From assembly GCA_022340905.1 (NCBI GenBank), contig JAJDNB010000137.1, forward strand, positions 1 through 54,994: a DNA stretch of 54,994 nucleotides, read 5' to 3'. Shown here piece after piece: positions 43,877 to 51,166 of the stretch (positions within the stretch are counted from its first letter, which is position 1; each line of letters begins with the position of its first letter). Position numbers and translations under genes: made by a program. The DNA comes from Deltaproteobacteria bacterium (GTDB lineage Bacteria; Desulfobacterota; Syntrophobacteria; BM002). The notes below the pieces were generated by a model. That model had not been told where the DNA came from and did not search any database. It worked only from the letters and a program-made list of their open reading frames with translations.

Positions 43877-45172
43877 ATGACCATAGGTTTTGGAAAGTAT
43901 GCCAAAGGATATAACCAACCAGTAGACACGCTTCCCGGACGAGCGTGGATCACCGTCCTTGCTGGTACGACCATTAACCTCTGTCTGGGTTGTTTGTATG
44001 CATGGTCGGTTTGGCTCAAGTATCTCACTGATCAGGCCTACATGACGGCTCACGGCTGGGCCGGAGCACTCACCGCTGAGCAGGCCTCCAACCCCAAATC
44101 ATTGTGTATTATCATCTTTGCTCTCCTGATGATTCCCGGTGGTAAGATTCAGGATAAATACGGTCCTACGGCCTCCGCAACTATAGGCGCCATTGCCATG
44201 GGTATCGGTATGATCATCGCCGGTACCGCTAAATCATACGCAGGTATCCTCTGGGGATTTGGCGTGGGCGGAGGTATTGCCATGGGCGTGGCCTACGCTG
44301 CTCCCGTGCCCGCCACGGGCAAGTGGTTGGGCCCGCACCAGAGGGGGTTCTTCCTGGGTCTTACGGTTGCCGGTTACGGAGGTGCGGCCTTTTACGTGGC
44401 TCCACTCATCAAGTGGATGATCGTCAATCAATCGCTGTCCAGCTCGTTTACCGTGCTGGGTGTCGCTTATCTGATTGTCATCTTCTTCTGTGGACTGCTG
44501 CTGAAATGGCCCGAGCCTGGGTACGAGGCACCCAAACCGCCTGAGGCGTGGGTTCAGGCCCAAGCGACCAAGGGGACATCGACCACGGTGGACTGGACCG
44601 CGGGTGAGATGGCGAAGACTTGGCAGTTTTACGCCCTGATTATTCTCTTCTGCCTGAACACCCAGGCGGGCCTTCTCATCATCGGTCACGCCGCCAAGTT
44701 CATCGCCCCCATGCTGGCCTCGGGCTTCATCTTGGTGTCTGCCGGTGGTGCGTTGAACGCCCTCGGCCGTGTTGGTACCGGTAAGTACTCCGATATCATC
44801 GGCAGAGACAAGGCTTATATTGTCAATGCTGCAGCGGCAGCCGTCTGCATGTTCGCCTTGCCCTCGGTCATTGCGGCCAAGTCGCTCTTCTGGGCCTTCT
44901 TGTTCTGCATGATCGCTTACTGGGTCTACGGCGGCGGTCTCGCTCTGCTGCCCTCCTACACTCTTGACTACTACGGACCCAAGAACCTGGGCTTCAACTA
45001 CGGCCTGGTGTTCATCGGCTGGGGTCTGGGAGCGTTCATGCCCAAGCTGGCAGGCCATATCCGGGACGTGACCGGTAGGTACGACGAAGCCTTTTACATT
45101 GCCGGCGGTCTGCTTATTCTGGCAATAATTATTGCCCTTGCGGCCAAGAGGCCACGCAAGGCTGGAGTCTAA
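43877..45172 (+). CDS. OFA-family MFS transporter (oxalate/formate antiporter-like)
   Basis: A 431-residue 12-helix carrier. The start (GRAWITVLAGTTINLCLGCLYAWSVW) and GGKIQDKYGP are typical of OFA-type MFS proteins that exchange small carboxylates. The codon choice is notably C/G-ending compared with neighbours, and as a side effect a long antisense frame is open. ATG 43877 follows GGAGGAAG. A strong terminator follows at once, so it is a single-gene unit, probably highly expressed. Confidence 0.92.
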   Translation: MTIGFGKYAKGYNQPVDTLPGRAWITVLAGTTINLCLGCLYAWSVWLKYLTDQAYMTAHGWAGALTAEQASNPKSLCIIIFALLMIPGGKIQDKYGPTASATIGAIAMGIGMIIAGTAKSYAGILWGFGVGGGIAMGVAYAAPVPATGKWLGPHQRGFFLGLTVAGYGGAAFYVAPLIKWMIVNQSLSSSFTVLGVAYLIVIFFCGLLLKWPEPGYEAPKPPEAWVQAQATKGTSTTVDWTAGEMAKTWQFYALIILFCLNTQAGLLIIGHAAKFIAPMLASGFILVSAGGALNALGRVGTGKYSDIIGRDKAYIVNAAAAAVCMFALPSVIAAKSLFWAFLFCMIAYWVYGGGLALLPSYTLDYYGPKNLGFNYGLVFIGWGLGAFMPKLAGHIRDVTGRYDEAFYIAGGLLILAIIIALAAKRPRKAGV

Positions 45173-45201
45173 TCAGATAACCATATAAGCATTAAAAAAA
45201 G

Positions 45202-45231
45202 CGGGAAGGATTTCTCCTTCCCGTTTTTTTT
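45202..45231 (+). terminator. Intrinsic terminator after the OFA carrier
   Basis: CGGGAAGGA pairs with TCCTTCCCG around TTTC, followed by eight T; A-run upstream. The best textbook terminator in the window. Confidence 0.9.
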
Positions 45232-45267
45232 GGCATTGGGCAAGACTATTTCGAATTCCGAAATTTA

Positions 45268-45300
45268 GGCCCTATGCTCCATGCCCCATGCTCTATGCCA
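45268..45300. repeat. CCTATGCTCCATGCCCCATG word repeat
   Basis: A single arm of the GCATGGAGCATGGGGCAT family in the inverted orientation; direct copies are at 22.0 and 54.87 kb. It stands between two convergent genes. Confidence 0.5.
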
Positions 45301-45302
45301 AC

Positions 45303-45923
45303 TTAGTGATACGCGGCAAATCTGCCTATGGCGTCAACAACTGGTGCGAAGGTGTGGCGCAAGAAAGGCATTCCTGAAAAACGGTCAAAAAGAACCATGG
45401 CCAAGATTATGAACGGTCCAACCTTGCAAAAAAGACTCCAGATTCGCTCTTGTGTCCGGGGCACTAACAGGTAGATCAGCCTCGAGCCAGTGAGGGGAGG
45501 AATGGGCAGGAGGTGGTAGGCGGTCACCGTGACGCTTACGTCGATGACAGTCTGGACCACGCGGTCTGTCCAGAATGTGTATTTTACCCAGGCCACAGTT
45601 AGAGCTAGGACCAGACTGGTGAAGGGGGCTATAAGAGATACCATGAACCAACCCAGTTTCTGTTTCTTGAATCTGACCTTTTGGTCGTCCACTTGCTTGC
45701 CCCAGCCGAAGCCTCCAGCGAAAAAGACAATGATACCCACAATGTCAATATTGAGTAAGGGATTGAAAGCGTTGTAATCAAAATCCACACCTTCCTCCGG
45801 AGGGGGATTGGCAAAGCTCAGGGCAAAGAAACGGGTGAAGCCGCAACCAATCGACACGATCAACAGAAGAGCCAGGGTGGAGTAAATAATCTCTTCGCCG
45901 GTTAGCGTAAGTACATACAGCAT
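45303..45923 (-). CDS. Catalytically inactive site-2-protease (M50) homologue
   Basis: A 206-residue membrane protein matching the M50 core: FNPLLNIDIVG at 53-63 (active enzymes have NPxxHxDPxG), FGWGKQV at 72-78 (FGWAKPV), and LLPIPPLTGSR at 138-148 (LLPIPPLDGSR). The HExxH zinc motif expected in the first helix region is absent (SIGCGFTRFFALSF), and the metal-binding Asp of LDG is Thr. So the fold is kept but catalysis is lost. ATG 45923 with GGAGG is the start; a TTG at 45995 is in frame but overlaps the next gene. Confidence 0.7.
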   Translation of the reverse strand: MLYVLTLTGEEIIYSTLALLLIVSIGCGFTRFFALSFANPPPEEGVDFDYNAFNPLLNIDIVGIIVFFAGGFGWGKQVDDQKVRFKKQKLGWFMVSLIAPFTSLVLALTVAWVKYTFWTDRVVQTVIDVSVTVTAYHLLPIPPLTGSRLIYLLVPRTQERIWSLFCKVGPFIILAMVLFDRFSGMPFLRHTFAPVVDAIGRFAAYH

Positions 45924-45991
45924 AATTCCTCCGATGTGGATGGGGGGGTGGTACCATCGGTCTGATATCAACTCAACTGAAACAACCTGGT

Positions 45992-46276
45992 TCAAAGAGT
46001 GAGTAATTCTTCAAACCTCTTATGCAGGCTGGCGGATATTTTGTTGTACATGAAGCCACGGCTGATCAGAGGTAGCAAGATTAATCCGTAGAGATAAACG
46101 TCAGAGGCCCTGAAGGTTTGAATTAATACCATCACGGCCAATATGATGAGCGCTGTAATGATGTTGCTTAGAAAGTTAGTGAGGTCATGGAGTTTTTGTT
46201 CCATATATTCACTCAGCTGGGTATGGTTTACTATCACCCTGTCGCCCTTTCTCTTATAATCAACTATTACTTTCAA
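45992..46276 (-). CDS. Small membrane protein upstream of the M50-like gene
   Basis: A 94-residue protein with two hydrophobic helices (NIITALIILAVMVLIQ and YLYGLILLPLI) between charged ends. TTG 46276 follows GAGAGG. It ends 68 bases before the M50-like start on the same strand, so probably one operon; a physical partner role is a guess. Confidence 0.55.
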   Translation of the reverse strand: MKVIVDYKRKGDRVIVNHTQLSEYMEQKLHDLTNFLSNIITALIILAVMVLIQTFRASDVYLYGLILLPLISRGFMYNKISASLHKRFEELLTL

Positions 46277-46519
46277 TCCTCTCCCCGCTTTCTCTTAGCT
46301 AGTTTCCAAACGGACACTCGTTGGAGTTGCTATCTGGTCTATGACACCGTGACCGCCGCAGCCAGCATAACCAGCCGAATATGACCTTGTTTCTGCTCTA
46401 TTTTTTGAAACTTATGCTAAAATAACTCTAGTGTCAATCGCAGGAATAGATCATCAGTAGGATTGTTTTCCTGAGAAATCTGAGAGAGAGCACCTTCAGT
46501 TCATGGTGGAACAGCTAAG

Positions 46520-48202
46520 ATGACAAGCCGCAGCGTCTTAATAATCGAATCCCGAGAGCAAGACCTCGAGCATTTGAAGCTGATGCTGGAAGATGCGGGC
46601 TATCGGGTGGCTGCGGCCCTCAACGGTGAAGAAGGCCTGAAGCTGGCCCAAGACCTCTATCCCGAAGTGGTGCTTTTGGCGATCCAGAGCTCCGGTCTGA
46701 ATGGATTGGAGATTCTCCAACGTTTGAAGAAACGCGGTACCACGAAAAATTTGCCGGTTCTTATCCTGCTGGATAGATTTGATGAGCAGTACGTGGCCCA
46801 AGGGTTAGAGATGGGAGCAGCTGATTATCTATTGAAAAGTGCAAACAAGGGATTTCTGGCCCGCAGGGTAGGGGTGTTGGCCCGGATACGCCAGCAGGAC
46901 AGACTGAGGCGTGATGTCATTTCCAGATATCGCGAATTCTTTGATGGTGAACAATACGGGCTGTTTCTGAGTAGTCGCGAGGGGCGATTTCTGGATGTGA
47001 ATCAGAATCTGGTCAAAATGTTGGGTTACGACAGTAAAGATGAACTGCTTGACATAGACCTTAGCAAAGATCTCTACTGGGATTCGAAGGATCGAGAGCG
47101 TTTTCAAAAGATTATGGAGACTCAAGGCTCAATCAAGAACTACAGAGTGAACTTCAGACGCAAAGATGGCCAGAAGCTCACCATACTGCTAAATGGCCAG
47201 GTGGTGCGAGATGAAAGCGGGGCCGTAATCGGCTATGAGGGCTACAATGTTGATGTGACTGAGCAACAACCTGATGCTGTGGAATCTTCGCAGGACCAGC
47301 CGGAGGAGCACCGATTCCTCGGCCGATTATTAAAGCAGTTTCTTCCCAAGGTGTTTCCTCGCAGCGGAGATTTTTTCTCATTAATGAAGATGAGCGAATT
47401 GATCGCCGAACGCTATGAGAAGGTTGAACGTCTGGGCCTGGGGAGCTTTGGTGAGGTCTGGAAAGTGCGTGATGTAGCGAGGGAAGGACGTGCTCCCTAT
47501 TACGTGGCCAAGATTCCCAGAAGTAAGAATCTCAACAGCACATTTCGTAAAGAAGCAGATATTTGCCAGCAGATAGGAGGCCACCCCAATGCGATTAAAC
47601 TTATCGAGACGGTGGAGCACCGTGGCAAGGTTATTTTAATCCAAGAATTTGCAGAAGGCCGTCCGCTGCTAGAATTAATGTTCGGCTCTTTGGAGGATTC
47701 CAAAAAAGAAAGAATCATTCTTCAGTTGGTGGATGTTGTCGCCCACGCCCACAGGAACCGGATTGTGCACCGGGATATTAAACCGGAAAATGTAATCATC
47801 GGGCGTGATGGACTTGTCAAACTACTGGATTACGGTGTTGCCAAAGAATTGAAAGACAAGGACATGAGCAGTACCATGGTGGGCTCCAGGCCGTACATGG
47901 CTCCTGAGCAAATTATGGGTGAGAGTCAGATCAGTAGTGATGTCTGGTCTCTGGGCGTAATCATTTATATTCTCTATACTGAGATGCTGCCTTTTTATGA
48001 CGATAATGAAAAGGCCTTGATGGATATTATTCTCAGTCGGGAGCCGGACCCTCCCAGGGAGATTGAACCTGATATCCCCTTAGAACTCGAAGAGATTATT
48101 CTGAAATGCCTCAAAAAAGACCCGAAAGAGAGGTTTGCTGATGCTGGAGCCCTCAAAAGGGCCATTCTGGAAACTTTCCCCCAATTCGGCAAGAATACCT
48201 AA
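46520..48202 (+). CDS. Receiver-PAS-Ser/Thr protein kinase fusion with degenerate receiver
   Basis: The 560-residue protein has three domains. (1) Residues 1-120: receiver fold, but the phospho-acceptor position is Ala54 (VVLLAIQSSG) and the acidic pair is Glu-Ser, so it cannot be phosphorylated normally. (2) About 130-250: PAS (EGRFLDVNQNLVKMLGY, VIGYEGYNVDVTE). (3) About 300-555: eukaryotic-type kinase with GLGSFGEVWKV, the VAxK-type Lys in YVAKI, HRDIKPENVII, DYG for DFG, and MAPEQ; all catalytic residues are present. Cytoplasmic, no membrane helix. Its TAA stop is the first base triplet of MITE copy B. Confidence 0.9.
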   Translation: MTSRSVLIIESREQDLEHLKLMLEDAGYRVAAALNGEEGLKLAQDLYPEVVLLAIQSSGLNGLEILQRLKKRGTTKNLPVLILLDRFDEQYVAQGLEMGAADYLLKSANKGFLARRVGVLARIRQQDRLRRDVISRYREFFDGEQYGLFLSSREGRFLDVNQNLVKMLGYDSKDELLDIDLSKDLYWDSKDRERFQKIMETQGSIKNYRVNFRRKDGQKLTILLNGQVVRDESGAVIGYEGYNVDVTEQQPDAVESSQDQPEEHRFLGRLLKQFLPKVFPRSGDFFSLMKMSELIAERYEKVERLGLGSFGEVWKVRDVAREGRAPYYVAKIPRSKNLNSTFRKEADICQQIGGHPNAIKLIETVEHRGKVILIQEFAEGRPLLELMFGSLEDSKKERIILQLVDVVAHAHRNRIVHRDIKPENVIIGRDGLVKLLDYGVAKELKDKDMSSTMVGSRPYMAPEQIMGESQISSDVWSLGVIIYILYTEMLPFYDDNEKALMDIILSREPDPPREIEPDIPLELEEIILKCLKKDPKERFADAGALKRAILETFPQFGKNT

Positions 48203-48522
48203 CCCGCACATTTCATAAATTATCTGCTGCGACCGTGGACATGGCCATCCTTCCCGATGTCCTCGGGTGTCGGCTCCTGCGACGTACCGTTCAGGTACGC
48301 CTCGCCTTCGATGTTGGATTTCGGGTGTTGGATTTCGGATTTTTAACTACAATTATGATATCAAACTTACCAGTTCAAATTTTGCCATTTATTGTCTGAT
48401 TCTGACGAACTTTTCAACGGATTTCTAATCCGCAATCCGCATTCCGCATTCCGAAATCGTCCACCCGGTGGCACGCCCATCTCCACGATCTCGTTACGGC
48501 AATTCATTAAATATGCGGGCTA
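48200..48522. mobile_element. MITE-like element, copy B, carrying a nested word hairpin
   Basis: Inverted relative to copy A. The left end is TAACCCGCACATTTCATAAA; the right end reads ATTCATTAAATATGCGGGCTA. Bases 48228-48306 match the complement of 8251-8333 closely (GGTGTCGGCTCCTGCGACGT is shared), and 48470-48509 match the complement of 8180-8212. Between them copy B has about 160 bases (48307-48467) where copy A has about 35. This insert is a GGATTTCGGGTGTTGGATTT / AATCCGCAATCCGCATTCCG hairpin. The left end is the stop codon of the kinase gene. Confidence 0.72.
48307..48467. repeat. GGATTTCGGATT word hairpin nested in MITE copy B
   Basis: Left arm 48312-48344 (GTTGGATTTCGGGTGTTGG, ATTTCGGATTT), right arm 48421-48459 (TTTCTAATCCGCAATCCGC, ATTCCGCATTCCGAAATC), with about 75 AT-rich bases between. 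Same word family as 2.92, 7.58 and 28.0 kb. Confidence 0.6.
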
Positions 48523-48763
48523 AAACAATCACTCCCTTGTTCCTAACTTCATCTAAAGACCATACTGACCTTCCCGGTTAATGTCGCAGTTTTTCCCTGA
48601 CTTCAAGCAATTACGGGCGGAAGAAAACGAGAGTTATTGAGGAAAAATCTGGCAGGGAAATTGCTACTCTTGACATTGGCATCCGCTGACATTAAATGAC
48701 AGTCTTACCGGGTGAGGGAATTTCGACCAATTCCCAGTGTGATGCCGGAAGGAGTAAGGGACG
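48523..48763. promoter_or_regulatory. Upstream region of the TPR gene with a probable promoter
   Basis: TTGACA (48670-48675), a 16-base spacer and TTAAAT (48692-48697) lie 67 bases before the TPR start. GGAAGGAG precedes the ATG. The rest of this gap shows nothing else I recognise. Confidence 0.45.
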
Positions 48764-49480
48764 ATGAAAAGAATGCTAGTAGTGATGCTTACATATATGA
48801 TGGTATTCGCCTCCGCAGCCTGGGCGCATGATGCAATGTACTTCTACCAGCGTGGCGTTGAGAGCAACCTGGCTAATAGGAAGATTTCTTACTTCACCAA
48901 GGCTATCGAATTAAACTCGAACCTGGTTGAGGCCTATGAGAAAAGATCTCTTCTCTACTATTTTCAGCGGCGTTACGATCAGGCCATTTATGACTACAGC
49001 AAAGTTATCGAGCTGAAGCCCAACGACGCAGTTTCCTACAGGATGCGAGGTGCGGCTTACTTGAGAAAAGAAGAGTTAAAGCCGGCCATTGAAGATCTGA
49101 CCCGGGCCATAGAGTTAGACCCAAAAATGGCTCAAGCCTACGGCGATAGGGCAGAGGCCTATCGCCGAGCGGGAATGGCAACAGATGCTGTACGCGACGC
49201 CACCAAGGCTATTGATTTGAGGGGAGACGACCGGACGACTGCCATGGCATATGCCACGAGAGCAAAAGCCCACAAGGCGCTGGGACACGAGGAACAATCT
49301 GATGCTGATTTAGACAAGTCTTTTCAGTTAGATCCCAGGTATGTGCTGATCCGCTATCTTGCCGGTTCTACCAATCTTGAGGGTGTCCGTCGGATGGGCC
49401 TCATGGGTATAATCGCCATTTGTTTTGTGGGGATTTTTCGACTCTCCTTGCGAGCTCCCAGAAAAGGTAAGCATAGTTAG
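48764..49480 (+). CDS. Exported TPR-repeat protein with C-terminal membrane helix
   Basis: The 238-residue protein has a signal peptide (LVVMLTYMMVFASAAWA). At least four tetratricopeptide repeats follow (AIELNSNLVEAYEKRSLLYY, VIELKPNDAVSYRMRGAAYL, AIELDPKMAQAYGDRAEAYR, AIDLRGDD...MAYATRAKAH). A final hydrophobic helix (LMGIIAICFVGIFRL) is followed by basic residues. It is probably a membrane-tethered periplasmic adaptor. It follows the kinase gene, but the MITE and a separate promoter suggest independent transcription. Confidence 0.8.
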   Translation: MKRMLVVMLTYMMVFASAAWAHDAMYFYQRGVESNLANRKISYFTKAIELNSNLVEAYEKRSLLYYFQRRYDQAIYDYSKVIELKPNDAVSYRMRGAAYLRKEELKPAIEDLTRAIELDPKMAQAYGDRAEAYRRAGMATDAVRDATKAIDLRGDDRTTAMAYATRAKAHKALGHEEQSDADLDKSFQLDPRYVLIRYLAGSTNLEGVRRMGLMGIIAICFVGIFRLSLRAPRKGKHS

Positions 49481-49488
49481 TCCACTAG

Positions 49489-49634
49489 GATTTCAGGTTT
49501 AAGTGTTCCCCGCTGCCGCTTTGCTTCAGACTGGATTTCCGCTTCGCTCCAACAGGTGTCAGATATCACCCTCTATTATCCTTTTTTCCTGACACCTGCA
49601 CTCTGAATATTGACCACTTGAAACCTGATTATCC
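49489..49634. repeat. Dispersed repeat (inverted copy of the 35.7-kb core) within a GAAACCTG hairpin
   Basis: 49493-49560 is the reverse complement of about 35710-35777 with few changes (GTTCCCCGCTGCCGCTTTGC, GATTTCCGCTTCGCTCC). Outer words TTTCAGGTTTAAG and CACTTGAAACCTG (49612-49632) form the hairpin arms. GACACCTG words are shared too. Confidence 0.6.
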
Positions 49635-49681
49635 ACAATGGCCCCTGAGAATTGACTCTTAATCTTTGACCTATAGGAGTT

Positions 49682-50233
49682 TCAAAGGTCGTATTGGGTG
49701 CCAATATCGCACACCATAATGACCACATCCGTATTGCGGTCTTTGAGGTCTTTCACTAAACCCTCCACCACCGCCTTGCTCGAAAATCCTGCCTTGCGAA
49801 ATACGGCAATGACAGCCGGTACATTGAGGGGAAGCTCAGCCCAGAGCTTTTCCAGGCCGAATTCGGCGGCCAATTCTACAATCTCGTGGATAAGCAGGGT
49901 TCCTAGCCCCTTGTCTTGATAATCTGGGGCTACTACCACGCGTATGGTTCCGATGTGATGTTTCCAGCCGAAAGGAATACGGTGCAAAGAGACATCACCC
50001 ACAATCCTGTTGCCGTCAAGGGCGAGGATTGGGAAAACCTTGCTGTAGTCGATGTTTTCAGTCCAAGATTTGATGATTTCCACATCAGTTACGTCGTGTC
50101 GCAGGTACAGTCGTAGTTCTTCGGGAAGTGATTGAAAAAAAGCAATCAGCCCCTCCCGGTCCTCTGCTACCAATGGACGAAGCATTACCACCGTACCGTC
50201 CTTGAGCTTGCATTCCTTCTGGTACCTTTTCAC
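49682..50233 (-). CDS. GNAT-family N-acetyltransferase
   Basis: A 183-residue acetyltransferase. The acetyl-CoA loop is in VVVAPDYQDKGLGTLLIHEI (Q-x-x-G-x-G). A second conserved strand and FRKAGF close the fold. Substrate unknown. The GTG start at 50233 has GGGGGA upstream. Upstream on the same strand is the phosphoesterase. Confidence 0.88.
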   Translation of the reverse strand: MKRYQKECKLKDGTVVMLRPLVAEDREGLIAFFQSLPEELRLYLRHDVTDVEIIKSWTENIDYSKVFPILALDGNRIVGDVSLHRIPFGWKHHIGTIRVVVAPDYQDKGLGTLLIHEIVELAAEFGLEKLWAELPLNVPAVIAVFRKAGFSSKAVVEGLVKDLKDRNTDVVIMVCDIGTQYDL

Positions 50234-50269
50234 AGTGATTCCCCCCCTGCTCTTATGATCCTCTGCACA

Positions 50270-51016
50270 TCATACACCAGCTTCCAGCCTTTGCGCTAGG
50301 TAGTCCGGCAAGTGGGCTTCCCGGATCTTGCTTTGGGCCGACTGCACATCGTAAGCGACTGATCTGAAGGAAATGGTTTCCGGCTCGTTTGTAAAAACCA
50401 GATAGGATGCCTTCCATTGCTGCTGACGAGGCTGGCCCACGCTGCCTGGGTTGATTATATACATCTGTTCTGCATCCAATACCAGCTGTTCTTCGGGGAT
50501 TTCAACTTTTGAGACCTTTCCTCGTATATCCCTCTTCCACACGGCACGATGGTGGGTATGACCAAAAAAACCGATCCGCACCCCAGGTGTTTTTTTGCGC
50601 ATATAGTTGAAAACCTTTTTGGCCTGAAAAAGGTAAAAGACATAGCTCTCTGGATTTTCTGGAGCGCCATGAAAGAGTAGGTAGCGATCCCACAAAACTC
50701 TGGTGTGCTCTAAGCTGCTGAGGTACTTCTTATGCCCCTTGGACAGGGTTTTTGATGACCATACTAAGGCTTGATAAGCCAAAATATTAAAACCTTCGGC
50801 AAATTTCAGTTCGGTTGCAGCCCGGTCATGATTACCCAAAATGCTAATAATCTTTCTTTTCTGCACCAGATCCACGCATTCCTTAGGATTGGCATTGTAG
50901 CCGACTAAATCGCCGAGGTTTACAACCAGGGAAATGTCGTCTTTCTCTATCTCCTCGAGCACGGCCTTCAATGCCTCGAGGTTTGAATGTACGTCGGAGA
51001 TCATCGCGACTCTCAT
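50270..51016 (-). CDS. Calcineurin-like metallophosphoesterase (YfcE/YmdB-like)
   Basis: A 248-residue two-metal phosphoesterase. Motifs in order: DVHSNLEAL, GDLVGYNANP, GNHDRAA, LFHGAP and GHTHH. The DVHSN-type start and NPGSVGQPR ending match the small bacterial YfcE-like group acting on diesters. ATG 51016. Confidence 0.92.
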   Translation of the reverse strand: MRVAMISDVHSNLEALKAVLEEIEKDDISLVVNLGDLVGYNANPKECVDLVQKRKIISILGNHDRAATELKFAEGFNILAYQALVWSSKTLSKGHKKYLSSLEHTRVLWDRYLLFHGAPENPESYVFYLFQAKKVFNYMRKKTPGVRIGFFGHTHHRAVWKRDIRGKVSKVEIPEEQLVLDAEQMYIINPGSVGQPRQQQWKASYLVFTNEPETISFRSVAYDVQSAQSKIREAHLPDYLAQRLEAGV

Positions 51017-51061
51017 GGATACTCGATTCTAGGTGCTAGAGTCTGGATAGTAGATAGTGAA

Positions 51062-51160
51062 TGCAAGAGACTCGATGTGGGATATGCCATGTGAGATGAG
51101 AGCCAGGCAAGTATCTTGGGTTCTTCGGGCCAAATCTCGCGTCTCAGATAACACATCCAT
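51062..51160. repeat. Word-repeat hairpin GATGTGGGATATGCCATGTGAGATG
   Basis: Left arm 51073-51100 (words GTGGGATATGCC and GTGAGATGAG). Right arm 51133-51157 (AATCTCGCGTCTCAGATAACAC). Same family as 608-673 and 19196-19270. Confidence 0.5.
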
Positions 51161-51166
51161 GAATAG

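Noticed and set aside
44234..45058. 274-codon minus-strand open frame opposite the OFA carrier
   Set aside because: Translation is highly charged low-complexity with no domain; it is a by-product of G/C-ending codons in the real gene.
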